Of a DNA stretch of 62,491 nucleotides, positions 25,880 to 35,498 are shown piece by piece. The DNA is from Lachnospiraceae bacterium. Its GTDB lineage: Bacteria > Bacillota > Clostridia > Lachnospirales > Lachnospiraceae. The stretch's first letter is position 1, and each line of letters opens with the position of its first letter. The notes beneath the pieces were generated by a model, which was not told where the DNA came from, did not search any database, and worked only from the letters and a program-made list of their open reading frames with translations. The translations under genes were made by a program, and so were the position numbers. The stretch is from assembly GCA_017469945.1 (NCBI GenBank), contig JAFUFI010000011.1:1-62491 (forward strand), read 5' to 3'.

Positions 25880-26725
25880 CTAGTCCAAAACAATATCATC
25901 ATATATCCGTTGGATATATTCTCTCGCCCATACAGCGTTCTCCGGAACAGTGTTCTCCAGCGTAGCGTGCATAAATGGCTTCTTTTTCTTTACAAATCGG
26001 AGGATATTTTCATAATCCATTTCACCCGTACCGCAGGCGACGGATTTAAGCCCTGTATCACTGACTACAAAATCTTTAAGATGAAGCATAGCGATATCAT
26101 CTCCCAAAAGATCGATCGCTTCGGCAAAAATCTCCTCACGGTTTTCGTAGTTACAGGTATCCAAGAGATTTACGGGATCGAATATGATCTGAAGATTGGG
26201 AGATCCGATCTCGTCAAGTACTCTTCTTGCTCTCTTGGGATTACAAACTATATGCTTGTAAACGGGTTCGATTGCGAAGATCACTCCGAAATCCTCGGCA
26301 CATTTAACAACGGGCTTAACTCTCTCGATAAAGATCTTAAGAGCTTCTTCAGAATGGTTGCGCTCCTCGAATTTATACTCTTCATTTACAGCTCCTGTCT
26401 CGGTTCCTACTACTCCGGCTCCGAGGAGGGAAGCAAACCTTATATTTGAAAAATACCTCGCATAGGTCTTTTTCATTGTCTCCTCATTAGGATTTGTAAG
26501 ATTAAGATAGCATCCCAAAACCGCAATATCCTGATCGTACTTTGCAAAAAGTTTTCTAAGATGCATGGCAAGTCCGGGAGTAAGGGCTGCATTGTCCGTG
26601 GGAAACTCGCTTATAACCTTCGAAAGGGCGAGGTGTCCGCATTTAAATCCCTGCTCCCTTGCTATCTCCAGCCTTTCCTCTAAAGGGGCTTTTTTTATAT
26701 CATGTAATCTGATTCCAAGCTGCAT
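25880..26725 (-). CDS. Sugar phosphate isomerase/epimerase-like TIM barrel protein
   Basis: A 281-residue protein of the xylose isomerase-like TIM barrel (AP endonuclease family 2) group. Likely metal ligands lie in FAIEPVYKHIV (Glu), IIFDPVNLLD (Asp), MLHLKDF (His) and the late MHATLENTV (Glu). It is the last gene of the CE12-MATE-GH28-GH105 operon, just four bases after the GH105 stop. It may epimerise or isomerise a sugar released from pectin or rhamnogalacturonan, but the substrate cannot be read from sequence. No signal peptide. Confidence 0.82.
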   Translation of the reverse strand: MQLGIRLHDIKKAPLEERLEIAREQGFKCGHLALSKVISEFPTDNAALTPGLAMHLRKLFAKYDQDIAVLGCYLNLTNPNEETMKKTYARYFSNIRFASLLGAGVVGTETGAVNEEYKFEERNHSEEALKIFIERVKPVVKCAEDFGVIFAIEPVYKHIVCNPKRARRVLDEIGSPNLQIIFDPVNLLDTCNYENREEIFAEAIDLLGDDIAMLHLKDFVVSDTGLKSVACGTGEMDYENILRFVKKKKPFMHATLENTVPENAVWAREYIQRIYDDIVLD

Positions 26726-26728
26726 TTT

Positions 26729-27859
26729 TTATCCTCTGATTCTGCGAATTTCGGTATATGCCAAAAGATAGGGTCCAACGCCTTTGGCATCATCCTTAAC
26801 AACAGGCTCCGACATATAATAGTCATAGGTTCCGGGGCGTCTTGAATCCCCGCCGAGGCCGGCAACAAGACAGATGCCGTCCATATGAAGCTCTCCGTTT
26901 TCGTCGACATTAAGCTTTTCTTTAGTTACGCCGTCAAAAGCCTTCTCTCCGTACTTTCTGTATTCTTCCGGAAGTACCCCCAGCCTTACGCCTTTTAGGA
27001 TCGCGTATGCCATAATAGACGAACCGCTGGTCTCGAGATAGTTTTTGTCCATTCCGCCGAAGTTTACAACCTGATACCACATTCCGGATTTCTCATCCTG
27101 ATAGCGGATCATAGCTTCCACAAGCTCGCAAAGTGCCTTTTTAAGGAAATCGCGAACTTCGCTTTCGTTCTCATCGGCCTTATCATATGTATCGAGCAGG
27201 GCCATAGAATACCAGCCGATCGCTCTTAGCCAGACATTTTGCGAAAGTCCCGTCACCTTGTCACACCAGAACACTTCTCTTGATTCATCGTAGGCATGGT
27301 AATAGAGACCGTTTAAGGGATTACGCATTATGCGATAAACATTTTTAAACTGATTCAAGATATCGCTGTAATGTTCCTTATTTCCGTATCTCGAATCATA
27401 CTCCATATAAAAAGGCTGTCCCATATAAAGGCCGTCAAGCCAAACCTGATTGGGATAGATCTTTTTATGCCAGAAGTTTCCTTCCTTTGTACGGGGCATC
27501 TTTTCTATCTGGGAGTAAATAAGGTCTATCGCCTTGCGATATTTTTCTTTTCCCGTGATATCGTAGAGTTCAAATAAAGTCTTACCCGCATTTACATTGT
27601 CGATATTCAGGTCCTCAACATTGTATCCTGCAATGATCCCGTCCTTGCCTACCTTTGCATCCACAAAGCCATCGGCGAAATCAAGATACTTTTTATCTCC
27701 GGTAATGGAGTACATCTCCAGAATTGCCTTGATCATACATCCGTCGATGTAATTCCATTTAGCCTTTTTACCCTTACGGATATTCTCGATATTCCACATA
27801 GGGAAATCGGGAGTGCTCTTATCCATAAGCATCTGAATATATTTTTCTATTTTGTCCAT
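26729..27859 (-). CDS. Unsaturated rhamnogalacturonyl/galacturonyl hydrolase (GH105)
   Basis: A 376-residue glycoside hydrolase family 105 enzyme with an alpha/alpha barrel. The catalytic Asp lies in VWLDGLYMGQPF (Asp142), and Asp88 in IDNVNAGK matches the second key acid known from YteR. It removes the 4,5-unsaturated uronic acid from the non-reducing end of lyase products, feeding KduI and KduD. I start at the ATG ending at 27859, which has GGGAG five bases upstream; four more codons are possible. No signal peptide. It lies between GH28 and the TIM barrel gene in one operon. Confidence 0.92.
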   Translation of the reverse strand: MDKIEKYIQMLMDKSTPDFPMWNIENIRKGKKAKWNYIDGCMIKAILEMYSITGDKKYLDFADGFVDAKVGKDGIIAGYNVEDLNIDNVNAGKTLFELYDITGKEKYRKAIDLIYSQIEKMPRTKEGNFWHKKIYPNQVWLDGLYMGQPFYMEYDSRYGNKEHYSDILNQFKNVYRIMRNPLNGLYYHAYDESREVFWCDKVTGLSQNVWLRAIGWYSMALLDTYDKADENESEVRDFLKKALCELVEAMIRYQDEKSGMWYQVVNFGGMDKNYLETSGSSIMAYAILKGVRLGVLPEEYRKYGEKAFDGVTKEKLNVDENGELHMDGICLVAGLGGDSRRPGTYDYYMSEPVVKDDAKGVGPYLLAYTEIRRIRG

Positions 27860-27893
27860 ACTATCTCCCAAAGCTGCAAGTTCCCTTTTTGTC

Positions 27894-29840
27894 TCAGCCT
27901 TTATTCAGTTCATCAACACATTCGGTAACAACGGCTTCTCCCACATTACCGGTAATATTTACATGGTCCAAAGTAACTCTTTTAACGTTTCTTATAAAGA
28001 TTCCCCGAAGCGAGCATTTTTCAACGCCGTTTGACATAGCCGGCACATCGCATTTGGGATTCTCCGCATAAGAAACATCAATATGCCGCATGATAAGCTC
28101 CTCGATCTTTGCCTCGGGAAGACCCTCAATATACGCCGCAGCAACATGGCAGTTTACAGCATCTATATCTTCAAACTCAAGACGTCTTATAAGAGGCGTT
28201 CTGTCGTCTGCGGGATAGAATTCTCTACTTTGAACATAATCGGTCTTTCCGTCGGGATCGCAAAAGTAAAAGCTGTTTACTACAAACGGAGTCATTACAT
28301 GATCCATTTTGATATTTCTAAAGATAATCCTGTCAAGGACGGCATCTCGTCCTCTTCCGCGCCTTGTCTTAATTCTGAGGCCTCTGTCTGTATTTACAAA
28401 ATCACAATCCTCAACAGTAAGGTTCTTAACTCCGCCGGCCATCTCGGAACCGATGGTTACCGCACCATGACCGTTTTGCATAAGGCAGTTATGAACCCTG
28501 ATGCCCTCTGAAGGCTTCTTGAATTTCTTGCCCATATAAATCTTGCCGGCTTTAATAGCGATACAGTCATCTCCAAGTGAGAACTCTACACCTGCAATTT
28601 CGATATTCCTGCAGCTTTCGGGGTCAAGTCCGTCGGTATTGGGCGAGTTAAAAGGATTGTTTACCTTTATATTGTAAAAGCCGAGATCCTCGCTAAAGAA
28701 AGGATGTATTGTCCAGGAAGGGGAATTCTTTAAAGTAACCCCCTGTAAATAAACCTTTTTTGAATCCTTTATAAAAAACAGCCTTGGACGATAAGCCATG
28801 TTCATAACCTTTGGTTCATGCCACCAGTTATCAAAATCTGCTCCTCCGTCTATTACGCCTTCTCCGTAAATACTTACGTTTTTAACGCCTATTCCGCAAA
28901 TAATCGAAGAAAACATAGGTAAAGGATTTCCTTCCCATGTTCCGAGGTTGTACTCGCTGCTTCCGTCTTGAGAAGGTAAAACTCCGGGGAATATACCATG
29001 TCCCGCTCTCTCGGGGATTGCCTTTAAAACAGCACCCTTTTGAAGTTCGATATTAACTCCGCTTTTAAGGAAAAGTCCGATGATCCGGTACGCGCCGGCA
29101 GGAACTACAACTCTTCCGCCATCGGGGCAGGCATATATCGCGCTCTGGATTGGGTGGGTATCGTCGCTGATTCCGTCACCTACTGCGCCAAAATCCGTTA
29201 CAAGTAAAGAATAACTCTCCTCGGCGGTCCTAAATTTTAATCGTCCCGTTGCTGATCCATCCGCTTTAATAACCGTGATCTCGTACTCTCTTCCGGGTAA
29301 AAGATTAAAGAAGCTCTTTATGACGGTATCTTCGCCCTTAACCTCTTTACCGTTTAAATATACAAGGTATTCTCCCTCTGTTTTGTACTTTCCGCATCCG
29401 CAAAGCTCTATAGTCGCGCTCCTTGAAGATACATACAAAAGCTTAAGAGCCATCTCTTTCGCTGTGTCGGGGACCAGAACGCTGCCAAATACTTCCTCGG
29501 TAAACCATTCCCTTAAAAGGAAATGCTTTTTTTCTCCGAATGCAATAAGATCCTCCCATCCCGCAGACAAAAGATAATCGCTGTACTCATTGCTCTTTGA
29601 AAGCTCATAAATCGACTTTAAAACTGATGTATATCTGTCAGCAAGCTTTCTGTAGAGCTCATATATCTGAAAGTCCATATTTTCAAGGACTTTTCCGAGG
29701 ACTTCTGCGTACATGATCTTTTCGTTTATCCCGTCGGGGCAATCGTAAGCAAGAAGGGTATCCGTAATATCGATGTACTTATCCTTTTTGTTATTAAGTT
29801 TTTGCTCCTCCATAAGCGAAGGACATTCTTTGATATTCAT
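27894..29840 (-). CDS. Intracellular exo-polygalacturonase (GH28) with N-terminal extension
   Basis: A 648-residue glycoside hydrolase family 28 enzyme. The catalytic beta-helix covers residues 213-640 with all four signatures: NTD 401-403, DD 424-425, GHG 457-459, RIK 489-491. A fibronectin III-like domain precedes it at 130-205, as in exo-acting bacterial enzymes. Residues 1-125 are an extra, mostly helical segment that I do not recognise. No signal peptide is present, so it should trim oligogalacturonides in the cytosol to galacturonate. It lies 11 bases after the MATE gene and upstream of GH105. Confidence 0.92.
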   Translation of the reverse strand: MNIKECPSLMEEQKLNNKKDKYIDITDTLLAYDCPDGINEKIMYAEVLGKVLENMDFQIYELYRKLADRYTSVLKSIYELSKSNEYSDYLLSAGWEDLIAFGEKKHFLLREWFTEEVFGSVLVPDTAKEMALKLLYVSSRSATIELCGCGKYKTEGEYLVYLNGKEVKGEDTVIKSFFNLLPGREYEITVIKADGSATGRLKFRTAEESYSLLVTDFGAVGDGISDDTHPIQSAIYACPDGGRVVVPAGAYRIIGLFLKSGVNIELQKGAVLKAIPERAGHGIFPGVLPSQDGSSEYNLGTWEGNPLPMFSSIICGIGVKNVSIYGEGVIDGGADFDNWWHEPKVMNMAYRPRLFFIKDSKKVYLQGVTLKNSPSWTIHPFFSEDLGFYNIKVNNPFNSPNTDGLDPESCRNIEIAGVEFSLGDDCIAIKAGKIYMGKKFKKPSEGIRVHNCLMQNGHGAVTIGSEMAGGVKNLTVEDCDFVNTDRGLRIKTRRGRGRDAVLDRIIFRNIKMDHVMTPFVVNSFYFCDPDGKTDYVQSREFYPADDRTPLIRRLEFEDIDAVNCHVAAAYIEGLPEAKIEELIMRHIDVSYAENPKCDVPAMSNGVEKCSLRGIFIRNVKRVTLDHVNITGNVGEAVVTECVDELNKG

Positions 29841-29851
29841 AAATTATTCCT

Positions 29852-31216
29852 TTACTTAACGCTTCGCTTCCATTTTTTCCAGACTCCGCTTATATAGAGT
29901 ATGAAAAGAATGGCTGCGGCAATTCCGTTACTTACAACAACAGCGTACCAGATGCTTCTGACTCCCATATTAAGAACAAGCTGGCAAAAATACAGCGTAC
30001 CGAATCTAAATATCCAGAGTCTTGAAATATCAACAGCCATAGGTACCGTGGTCTTACCCATACCTTTAAAGAATCCGTTTATGGTGTCATGTACTCCGTT
30101 TGTAAAACACCAAAAGGCCATTACGCTTAAAAAATCGGCGGCCATAGAGATTACTTCAGGATCGTCTGAAAAGATCTTTACGATGGACTCGGATATAAAA
30201 GGTCTTGAAAGGATCAATCCTCCGACAAAGAGGAAACCGACTATCATAAAGCAGGAAAACCTCACAGCCTTTTGAGCTCTCGGCATTTGATTTGCCCCGT
30301 AGTTTTGACCTACGACGATGGCAATAGCTGAACCTATACCTGTTGAGGGTAATGATATGATCCCATTAACCTTGTTACCGATTCCGTAGGCAGCCATAGC
30401 ATTTTTACCGTAGGCAAAAACGCTCTTAGAAAGGATCAAAAATCCAAGCTGCTGTACACTGCCGCCGATGGCGCTGGGAATACCGACTTTAACTATCTGC
30501 TTCAGCTTTTCCTTCTCAAATCTTAACTTACGAAGGTTTAAATATACAACGTGCTTCCTGTTATGCAGGATTACAAAAGCTATAACAGCAGGTACCGCTT
30601 TCGCCGCTACCGTAGCAAGAGCCGCTCCGGCTGCGCCGAAGTTATAATGCACCATAAGAAGAGGGTCTGCCACAAGATTGATGCAAATACCTAAAAGATT
30701 AAGTAGCATCGGTGTAAGGGTATCACCTTCCGCATGGTGAATTGAAGTATACATATTAACGGTATACAAAAAAGGCATATCCAGCATTACCAGCTGTAAA
30801 TATATCTTTGCATATCTGTAAAGATCCTGGGACGGGTCTGCCCCCAGCCATTTAACGATCAGTGGCGCGCCGGCCGAACAAAGCGCCATAAAGACTACCG
30901 AAAAGATAAGAGCGCAGGCAAATATCTGATTTGCCATTTTCCCCGCATCTTCGTCCTTTTTTGCTCCAAGATACTGAGAGATCAGTACCGATCCCGCAAC
31001 CGTAATTCCCGAGCCTAAATTAATAATCAGATTCTGCATCGGGGTAACAAGGTTGATGGCGGCAAGCTGGTCGGTTCCGAGCTTTCCCAGCCAGTATGTA
31101 TCTGTAAGATTATACATCGTCTGCAAAAATGAATTGATGATAACCGGAACAGACAATACCAAAAGTGTTTTTATTAAATTTCCGCTTAAAATATCCTCAC
31201 GGCTTACTTTCTTCAC
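29852..31216 (-). CDS. MATE family transporter
   Basis: A 454-residue membrane protein with about twelve hydrophobic segments. Typical MATE stretches are ILSGNLIKTLLVLSVPVIINSF, the block TDTYWLGKLGTDQLAAINLVTP and IAIVVGQNYGANQMPRA. MATE proteins usually export drugs or metabolites using sodium or proton gradients. Here the gene is inside a pectin operon: its start follows directly on the CE12 stop, and GH28 begins 11 bases after its own stop. It may therefore handle a product of pectin breakdown, but that is only inference from context. Confidence 0.9.
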   Translation of the reverse strand: MKKVSREDILSGNLIKTLLVLSVPVIINSFLQTMYNLTDTYWLGKLGTDQLAAINLVTPMQNLIINLGSGITVAGSVLISQYLGAKKDEDAGKMANQIFACALIFSVVFMALCSAGAPLIVKWLGADPSQDLYRYAKIYLQLVMLDMPFLYTVNMYTSIHHAEGDTLTPMLLNLLGICINLVADPLLMVHYNFGAAGAALATVAAKAVPAVIAFVILHNRKHVVYLNLRKLRFEKEKLKQIVKVGIPSAIGGSVQQLGFLILSKSVFAYGKNAMAAYGIGNKVNGIISLPSTGIGSAIAIVVGQNYGANQMPRAQKAVRFSCFMIVGFLFVGGLILSRPFISESIVKIFSDDPEVISMAADFLSVMAFWCFTNGVHDTINGFFKGMGKTTVPMAVDISRLWIFRFGTLYFCQLVLNMGVRSIWYAVVVSNGIAAAILFILYISGVWKKWKRSVK

Positions 31217-31939
31217 TTAGCTGTCCTTCTTTTCGCTTAAAACTTCATCAATAGACTTAAAATCAAGGAGCAGATCTGCATATATCCCGCCAAGACTCTT
31301 TAAGCCCTCTGCTATTACAGCGCAGTACTGCACAGCACCGTGATAAGAAAGATGTGTGTGGTCGTCCATACCATCAGGAAACTTGGGATAGATTCCCGCA
31401 GGAACAACTACATGAAGCATCTCGGCCTTCTTCGGTCCAAGTTCATTTAAGATCTCGCGGCTTCTTGTATAAAGGTCTATACAGGGAACACCACATTTTT
31501 CTGCTACCTGCTTCATGGCCTTAACGTATTCGCCGTGCATACCCTCTCCAAGTTTTCCGTTTTCTTCAAAACATCTTCTCTCTATGGGTGTGATCAAAAC
31601 AGGATTAGCTTTCTTTTCTCTTGCTACAGCTATATATTTTTCGAGATTATCACTGTAGGTTCCGAAAGGAGTTGTATATCTTAAGGGATCTTCTTTCTTT
31701 TCGTCGTTATGTCCAAACTGAATAAATAAAAAGTCGCCCTCAGAAATCTCAGTCCTTATATCTTCAAGTCTTCCTTCATCAATAAAGCTTTTGGTGGAGC
31801 GTCCGTTAACGGCATGATTTCTAACTTTCACATCCGGCTTAAGAAACAGATGAAGCACCTGTCCCATACCTGTCTGCGGATATGTAAGAATAGAGTTGTA
31901 CTGAACAGTAGAGTCAGCAGCCCAATAAATTGATTTCAT
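31217..31939 (-). CDS. Rhamnogalacturonan acetylesterase (CE12)
   Basis: A 240-residue SGNH hydrolase of the rhamnogalacturonan acetylesterase family. The catalytic Ser10 is in AADSTVQ, the oxyanion Gly45 in NHAVNGRST, Asn78 in QFGHND, and the Asp193/His196 pair in MDDHTHLSYHG. It removes acetyl groups from rhamnogalacturonan or homogalacturonan oligomers. No signal peptide, so it is cytosolic like its neighbours. It is the first gene of the CE12-MATE-GH28-GH105-TIM barrel operon, and the palindrome at 31968 lies 29 bases before its start. Confidence 0.92.
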   Translation of the reverse strand: MKSIYWAADSTVQYNSILTYPQTGMGQVLHLFLKPDVKVRNHAVNGRSTKSFIDEGRLEDIRTEISEGDFLFIQFGHNDEKKEDPLRYTTPFGTYSDNLEKYIAVAREKKANPVLITPIERRCFEENGKLGEGMHGEYVKAMKQVAEKCGVPCIDLYTRSREILNELGPKKAEMLHVVVPAGIYPKFPDGMDDHTHLSYHGAVQYCAVIAEGLKSLGGIYADLLLDFKSIDEVLSEKKDS

Positions 31940-31967
31940 AATTTCTTCCTTCTTCCTGTATCTAAAA

Positions 31968-31981
31968 TGTAAACGGTTACA
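31968..31981. promoter_or_regulatory. LacI-type operator upstream of the CE12-GH28-GH105 operon
   Basis: Palindrome TGTAAACGGTTACA in the region between CE12 and the divergent serine hydrolase gene. It shares both arms with the sites at 18643, 18836 and 46599. It may serve both divergent transcripts. Confidence 0.7.
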
Positions 31982-32122
31982 TTTCTTTTACATCTTACCA
32001 TACTTCCCTTTTAAATGCTATAACAAGGGCGTTTTTAATTATAAATATAATGTAAAATATTAAAGCATTTTTTCGGTAAATTTGTTATCATAAAATAGAA
32101 TAATGCGAAAGGATTAAGCCCT

Positions 32123-33688
32123 ATGACGATAAAAAGCGCATCCCCCGAAAAAGCGGGAATAAAAAGTCAAAATATCCTTGATTTTCACACTAAGATAAAG
32201 AAAAAGAAGCTCTCCCTTCACAGCGCTGTCCTTTATAAGGACGGATCTATATTAAGCGAAGTTTATTATGCTCCCTTTAAGGCTGAAGATAACCACAGAA
32301 TGTTTTCCATAGCAAAATCCGCAGTTGCCATCGCAGTCGGGCTTATGGAAGGCGAGGGACTGATCAGTATTAGCGATCCTATTATCAAATACTTTCCCGA
32401 AAAAAGGCCCGTTCATCCGTATATAGAGCAGATGACCATCAGAGATATGCTGATGATGCGTACCTGTCATGCACAGACTACCTACGATAAATTTGACCTA
32501 CGTTCCGACTGGGTAGATTCCTTTTTTACCAAGACTCCGACCCACAAACCGGGCAGCGTATTTCACTACGATACAAGCGCCCCCTTTGTTCTCTCCGCCC
32601 TTTGCGAGCATCTTACGGGTAAAAAGACCTGGGACTATGTCAGGGATTCTTTGAAAGGTTTAAACATTTCAAAAAATTCTCATTTTATAAGCGGAGGAAT
32701 GGGCGTCAGCCACGGAGGAAGCGGCCTTGTATCCACAACTCTCGACATCTTAAAGCTTGGCATTTTCTTTTTAAACGAAGGAAATATAGACGGAAAGCAG
32801 ATCATAAGCAAAGACTATATGCGCAGAGCAGTATCCGATCTTACTCCCAACTGCGTAGCCTCCCCCCTTCCTTCGGAAAGCTGCGGTTACGGCTATTACG
32901 TCTGGCGAACAGAAAAAAACGGATATGTTCTTTACGGTATGGGTGGGCAGCTTGTAATTGTCTGCCCCGAGGAAAAAATGATCCTTGTAACAACAGCTGA
33001 TACGCAAGGATACAGCGGCGGAAACCAGATAATCTACGATGCGTTTTACGAATGCATCCTTGATCCATACCGCCAAAGCCTTAAGGATACGGCAGTATCT
33101 AAAAATACAAATACCCAAAATAACTTAAATGAGCAGAGCTCAGAGAAAGCGGCTATGGCTCTTCGCGAATTTGAGAAAAAAGCCCGGCTTTCATCTCTAT
33201 CCGAAGAAATACCGGGATGCATTTTACCCGGCTCTTCAGAGTTCGAAAGCTTTATACGTAAGTATGACCGAGCTTCATATTCCTTTTATCCGGCAGAAGC
33301 AGATTCAAAGGATAAAGACATCGCAACCTGCAAAAGTTCCATAAACACCAAGGCCACTCTTTCGCGCCTTTATCTTTCTCTTGATGAGAGCAAAGGAGCG
33401 AAGCTAACCTTTGTATACGCAGACAGTTCCGAGTACGATCTACCCTTTGGTTATTCCAAAAATATAGAGGGTTCTCTTCCGCTGTATGGAAACCGCACAT
33501 TTACAAGCGCGGCACTCATAGCAAAAGATACCCTCTATATAAGAGCAAGAGTCTGTGATGAAATCCTCGGAAGCATCCATATGGAGCTGTACTTCGAAGA
33601 TGATTCATTAACTCTTTATATGAAAAAGATCGAGGAAACTTCCTTTAAGGAATTTAACGCACACCTCACCGGAAATCGCCTGCCTTAA
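32123..33688 (+). CDS. Cytosolic beta-lactamase-fold serine hydrolase
   Basis: A 521-residue protein with a class C beta-lactamase-type domain (residues 1-330). The SxxK motif is in MFSIAKSAVAIAVG, followed by the family blocks YFPEKRPVHPYIEQMTIRDMLMM and GLVSTTLDILKLGIFF. A C-terminal domain of about 170 residues is beta-rich and unassigned. It has no signal peptide, unlike penicillin-binding proteins, so a role as an esterase on imported pectin fragments is plausible; that is inference from its place opposite the CE12 operon and the shared operator. AAAGGA precedes the ATG. Confidence 0.82.
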   Translation: MTIKSASPEKAGIKSQNILDFHTKIKKKKLSLHSAVLYKDGSILSEVYYAPFKAEDNHRMFSIAKSAVAIAVGLMEGEGLISISDPIIKYFPEKRPVHPYIEQMTIRDMLMMRTCHAQTTYDKFDLRSDWVDSFFTKTPTHKPGSVFHYDTSAPFVLSALCEHLTGKKTWDYVRDSLKGLNISKNSHFISGGMGVSHGGSGLVSTTLDILKLGIFFLNEGNIDGKQIISKDYMRRAVSDLTPNCVASPLPSESCGYGYYVWRTEKNGYVLYGMGGQLVIVCPEEKMILVTTADTQGYSGGNQIIYDAFYECILDPYRQSLKDTAVSKNTNTQNNLNEQSSEKAAMALREFEKKARLSSLSEEIPGCILPGSSEFESFIRKYDRASYSFYPAEADSKDKDIATCKSSINTKATLSRLYLSLDESKGAKLTFVYADSSEYDLPFGYSKNIEGSLPLYGNRTFTSAALIAKDTLYIRARVCDEILGSIHMELYFEDDSLTLYMKKIEETSFKEFNAHLTGNRLP

Positions 33689-33708
33689 GGCCTTATTACT
33701 TCACTACA

Positions 33709-35484
33709 CTAGACGCAGTCAAAACCTGCGACTTCTTCTTTAAGCATTCCGGCAACCTTCATATTTTCATCAACGCTTTCGTTGATCTCTGACATGTGGC
33801 TGCTTATATCCGAGGTATAATCAGCCGCATTATCTATTCCGAGAGAGCTTTCTGATACAGCGGTGAATACCGCAGCCGCAGCTTCATTTATCTCATTAGC
33901 AGCCTTTGAAAGCTCTGATGTAGCTTCCTGAAGTCCGCTCATCATCTCCTTCATCCAAATAGCATCCTCGTTATAAGTTACGCCATTATCAACCATATCC
34001 TTGTATGCATTAAGAACATCTTCATTGACGAATGAAAGCATATTTCCCGCATTTACGGAAAGGTCTTCAACCGATTTGGTAACGGCGTCAGAAATATCCT
34101 GAATTCCTCCGGCGGTCTCTTTGGATTTGTCTGCAAGCTGTCTGATCTCTTCGGCAACTACCGCAAATCCTCTTCCGTACTCTCCGGCTCTTGCAGCTTC
34201 GATCGAGGCATTGAGGGCAAGGAGGTTTGTCTGGTTTGCTATAGTAAGAATATCCTGAGTAAGCTCATTGATCCTTGATACCTGCTTACTCTGTCCGATA
34301 GCATTTTCAAGCTTTTCCGAGAAATCAGAAACTGCGCTTTTAGCTGCGTTGCTGCTCTCAACGGCCTTGATCTTCATTCCGTCGGCACGCTTACTGATTC
34401 CGTCAGAGTATCCGAGGCCCTCACCGGTCTTATCACCGATGGCATTAATCTGCAGGGCGATCTGTGAAAGGCTGTCCTTGATCCTCTCAACAGCGTCCTT
34501 TGCGGAAGACATACTTGCTGAAAGTTCTTCCATTGTAGCGGAGGTATCGGCAATCTTATCACCGGTGTTTCTAACTCCGCCTTCAACTACCTCAGCGGCA
34601 TCCTGAATCTTAACTGCCGAATTCTTGATCTTGGTAATAAGGTCATTTAAAACGTCAATAAAAGAGTTGAAGCCGTTAACCATCTCTCCGATTTCATCAA
34701 TGCGGCTGTAAGATACTTTCTCGGAAAGATCCGCCTTACCGCTCTTTATCCTGTCTACAATAATTCGCAGCTGCTTAGATACGCGGTTCATAGGGATTGC
34801 AATCCTGAATACCGCAAAAAGAATACCCAGCGCTCCGGCAATAAGAGTGATAAGTACAAGTACAGTAGCATTGTTTCTTGCGGTTACAGATAACTTGTTT
34901 GCCTGTTCAATAGAAGAATTAAGTTCTTCCTCGCATCTGCCCGAAAGCTCAGCTAAACTTCCTTCCATAGCCTCAATATTGTACTTGATAGTATTAAGCT
35001 GTCTGTTCTTTACGATTGATACTGCAGTAGAATCGTTAACCGCTCCCTGCTTATCCGTAAGAGCCATAATCGCATCAAATGCGTTATAAACAACCTCAAG
35101 GTTTTCATTTAAAGAGGCTACTTCCTCTTCCCATCCAAGGCTCTGCATCTGAGAAAGGCTGTCTGCAATTGATGCCTTTGCTTTGTCCATGCCCTCTTTT
35201 GCAATAGCCATATTATCAGCGGTTATTCCTTCGGTTGTGTATGCGTAGAAATCCTTCTGAACTTCCTGAATGGACTTCTCAGTCTCCTTAATAAGGGTCA
35301 GATTCTTTACCGACTGTCCCGTAACCTTCTCAAGGTTTCCGGCAAGTCTTGTAATAGATGCAATATTACCGATGTTTGAAACTGTTGCCACAGCAACCAA
35401 AACAAAGAGTAATATTATGAGTAAAACAGCAATCGAACTTTTTTTCTTTGAATTTTTTCCGGATTTGTTTTTTGTCCCTGTCAT
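33709..35484 (-). CDS. Membrane-bound methyl-accepting chemotaxis protein
   Basis: A 591-residue chemoreceptor. TM1 ([19 protein letters not shown]) is near residues 17-36, then a helical extracellular sensor domain of about 170 residues like a four-helix bundle, TM2 ([19 protein letters not shown]), a HAMP domain to about 275, and a long cytoplasmic signalling domain. The signalling tip is intact: [19 protein letters not shown], then [16 protein letters not shown]. It would control CheA in response to an outside ligand. The gene lies 14 bases after the DUF624 gene, next to the sugar transporter, so a pectin-derived sugar is a reasonable ligand guess. Confidence 0.93.
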   Translation of the reverse strand: MTGTKNKSGKNSKKKSSIAVLLIILLFVLVAVATVSNIGNIASITRLAGNLEKVTGQSVKNLTLIKETEKSIQEVQKDFYAYTTEGITADNMAIAKEGMDKAKASIADSLSQMQSLGWEEEVASLNENLEVVYNAFDAIMALTDKQGAVNDSTAVSIVKNRQLNTIKYNIEAMEGSLAELSGRCEEELNSSIEQANKLSVTARNNATVLVLITLIAGALGILFAVFRIAIPMNRVSKQLRIIVDRIKSGKADLSEKVSYSRIDEIGEMVNGFNSFIDVLNDLITKIKNSAVKIQDAAEVVEGGVRNTGDKIADTSATMEELSASMSSAKDAVERIKDSLSQIALQINAIGDKTGEGLGYSDGISKRADGMKIKAVESSNAAKSAVSDFSEKLENAIGQSKQVSRINELTQDILTIANQTNLLALNASIEAARAGEYGRGFAVVAEEIRQLADKSKETAGGIQDISDAVTKSVEDLSVNAGNMLSFVNEDVLNAYKDMVDNGVTYNEDAIWMKEMMSGLQEATSELSKAANEINEAAAAVFTAVSESSLGIDNAADYTSDISSHMSEINESVDENMKVAGMLKEEVAGFDCV

Positions 35485-35498
35485 ATATTTGTGCCCTC

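Noticed and set aside
25784..26449. Plus-strand open frame of 221 codons after CE8
   Set aside because: It overlaps the end of CE8 in another frame, crosses the shared terminator and lies antisense to the TIM barrel gene. Its translation looks like chance sequence.
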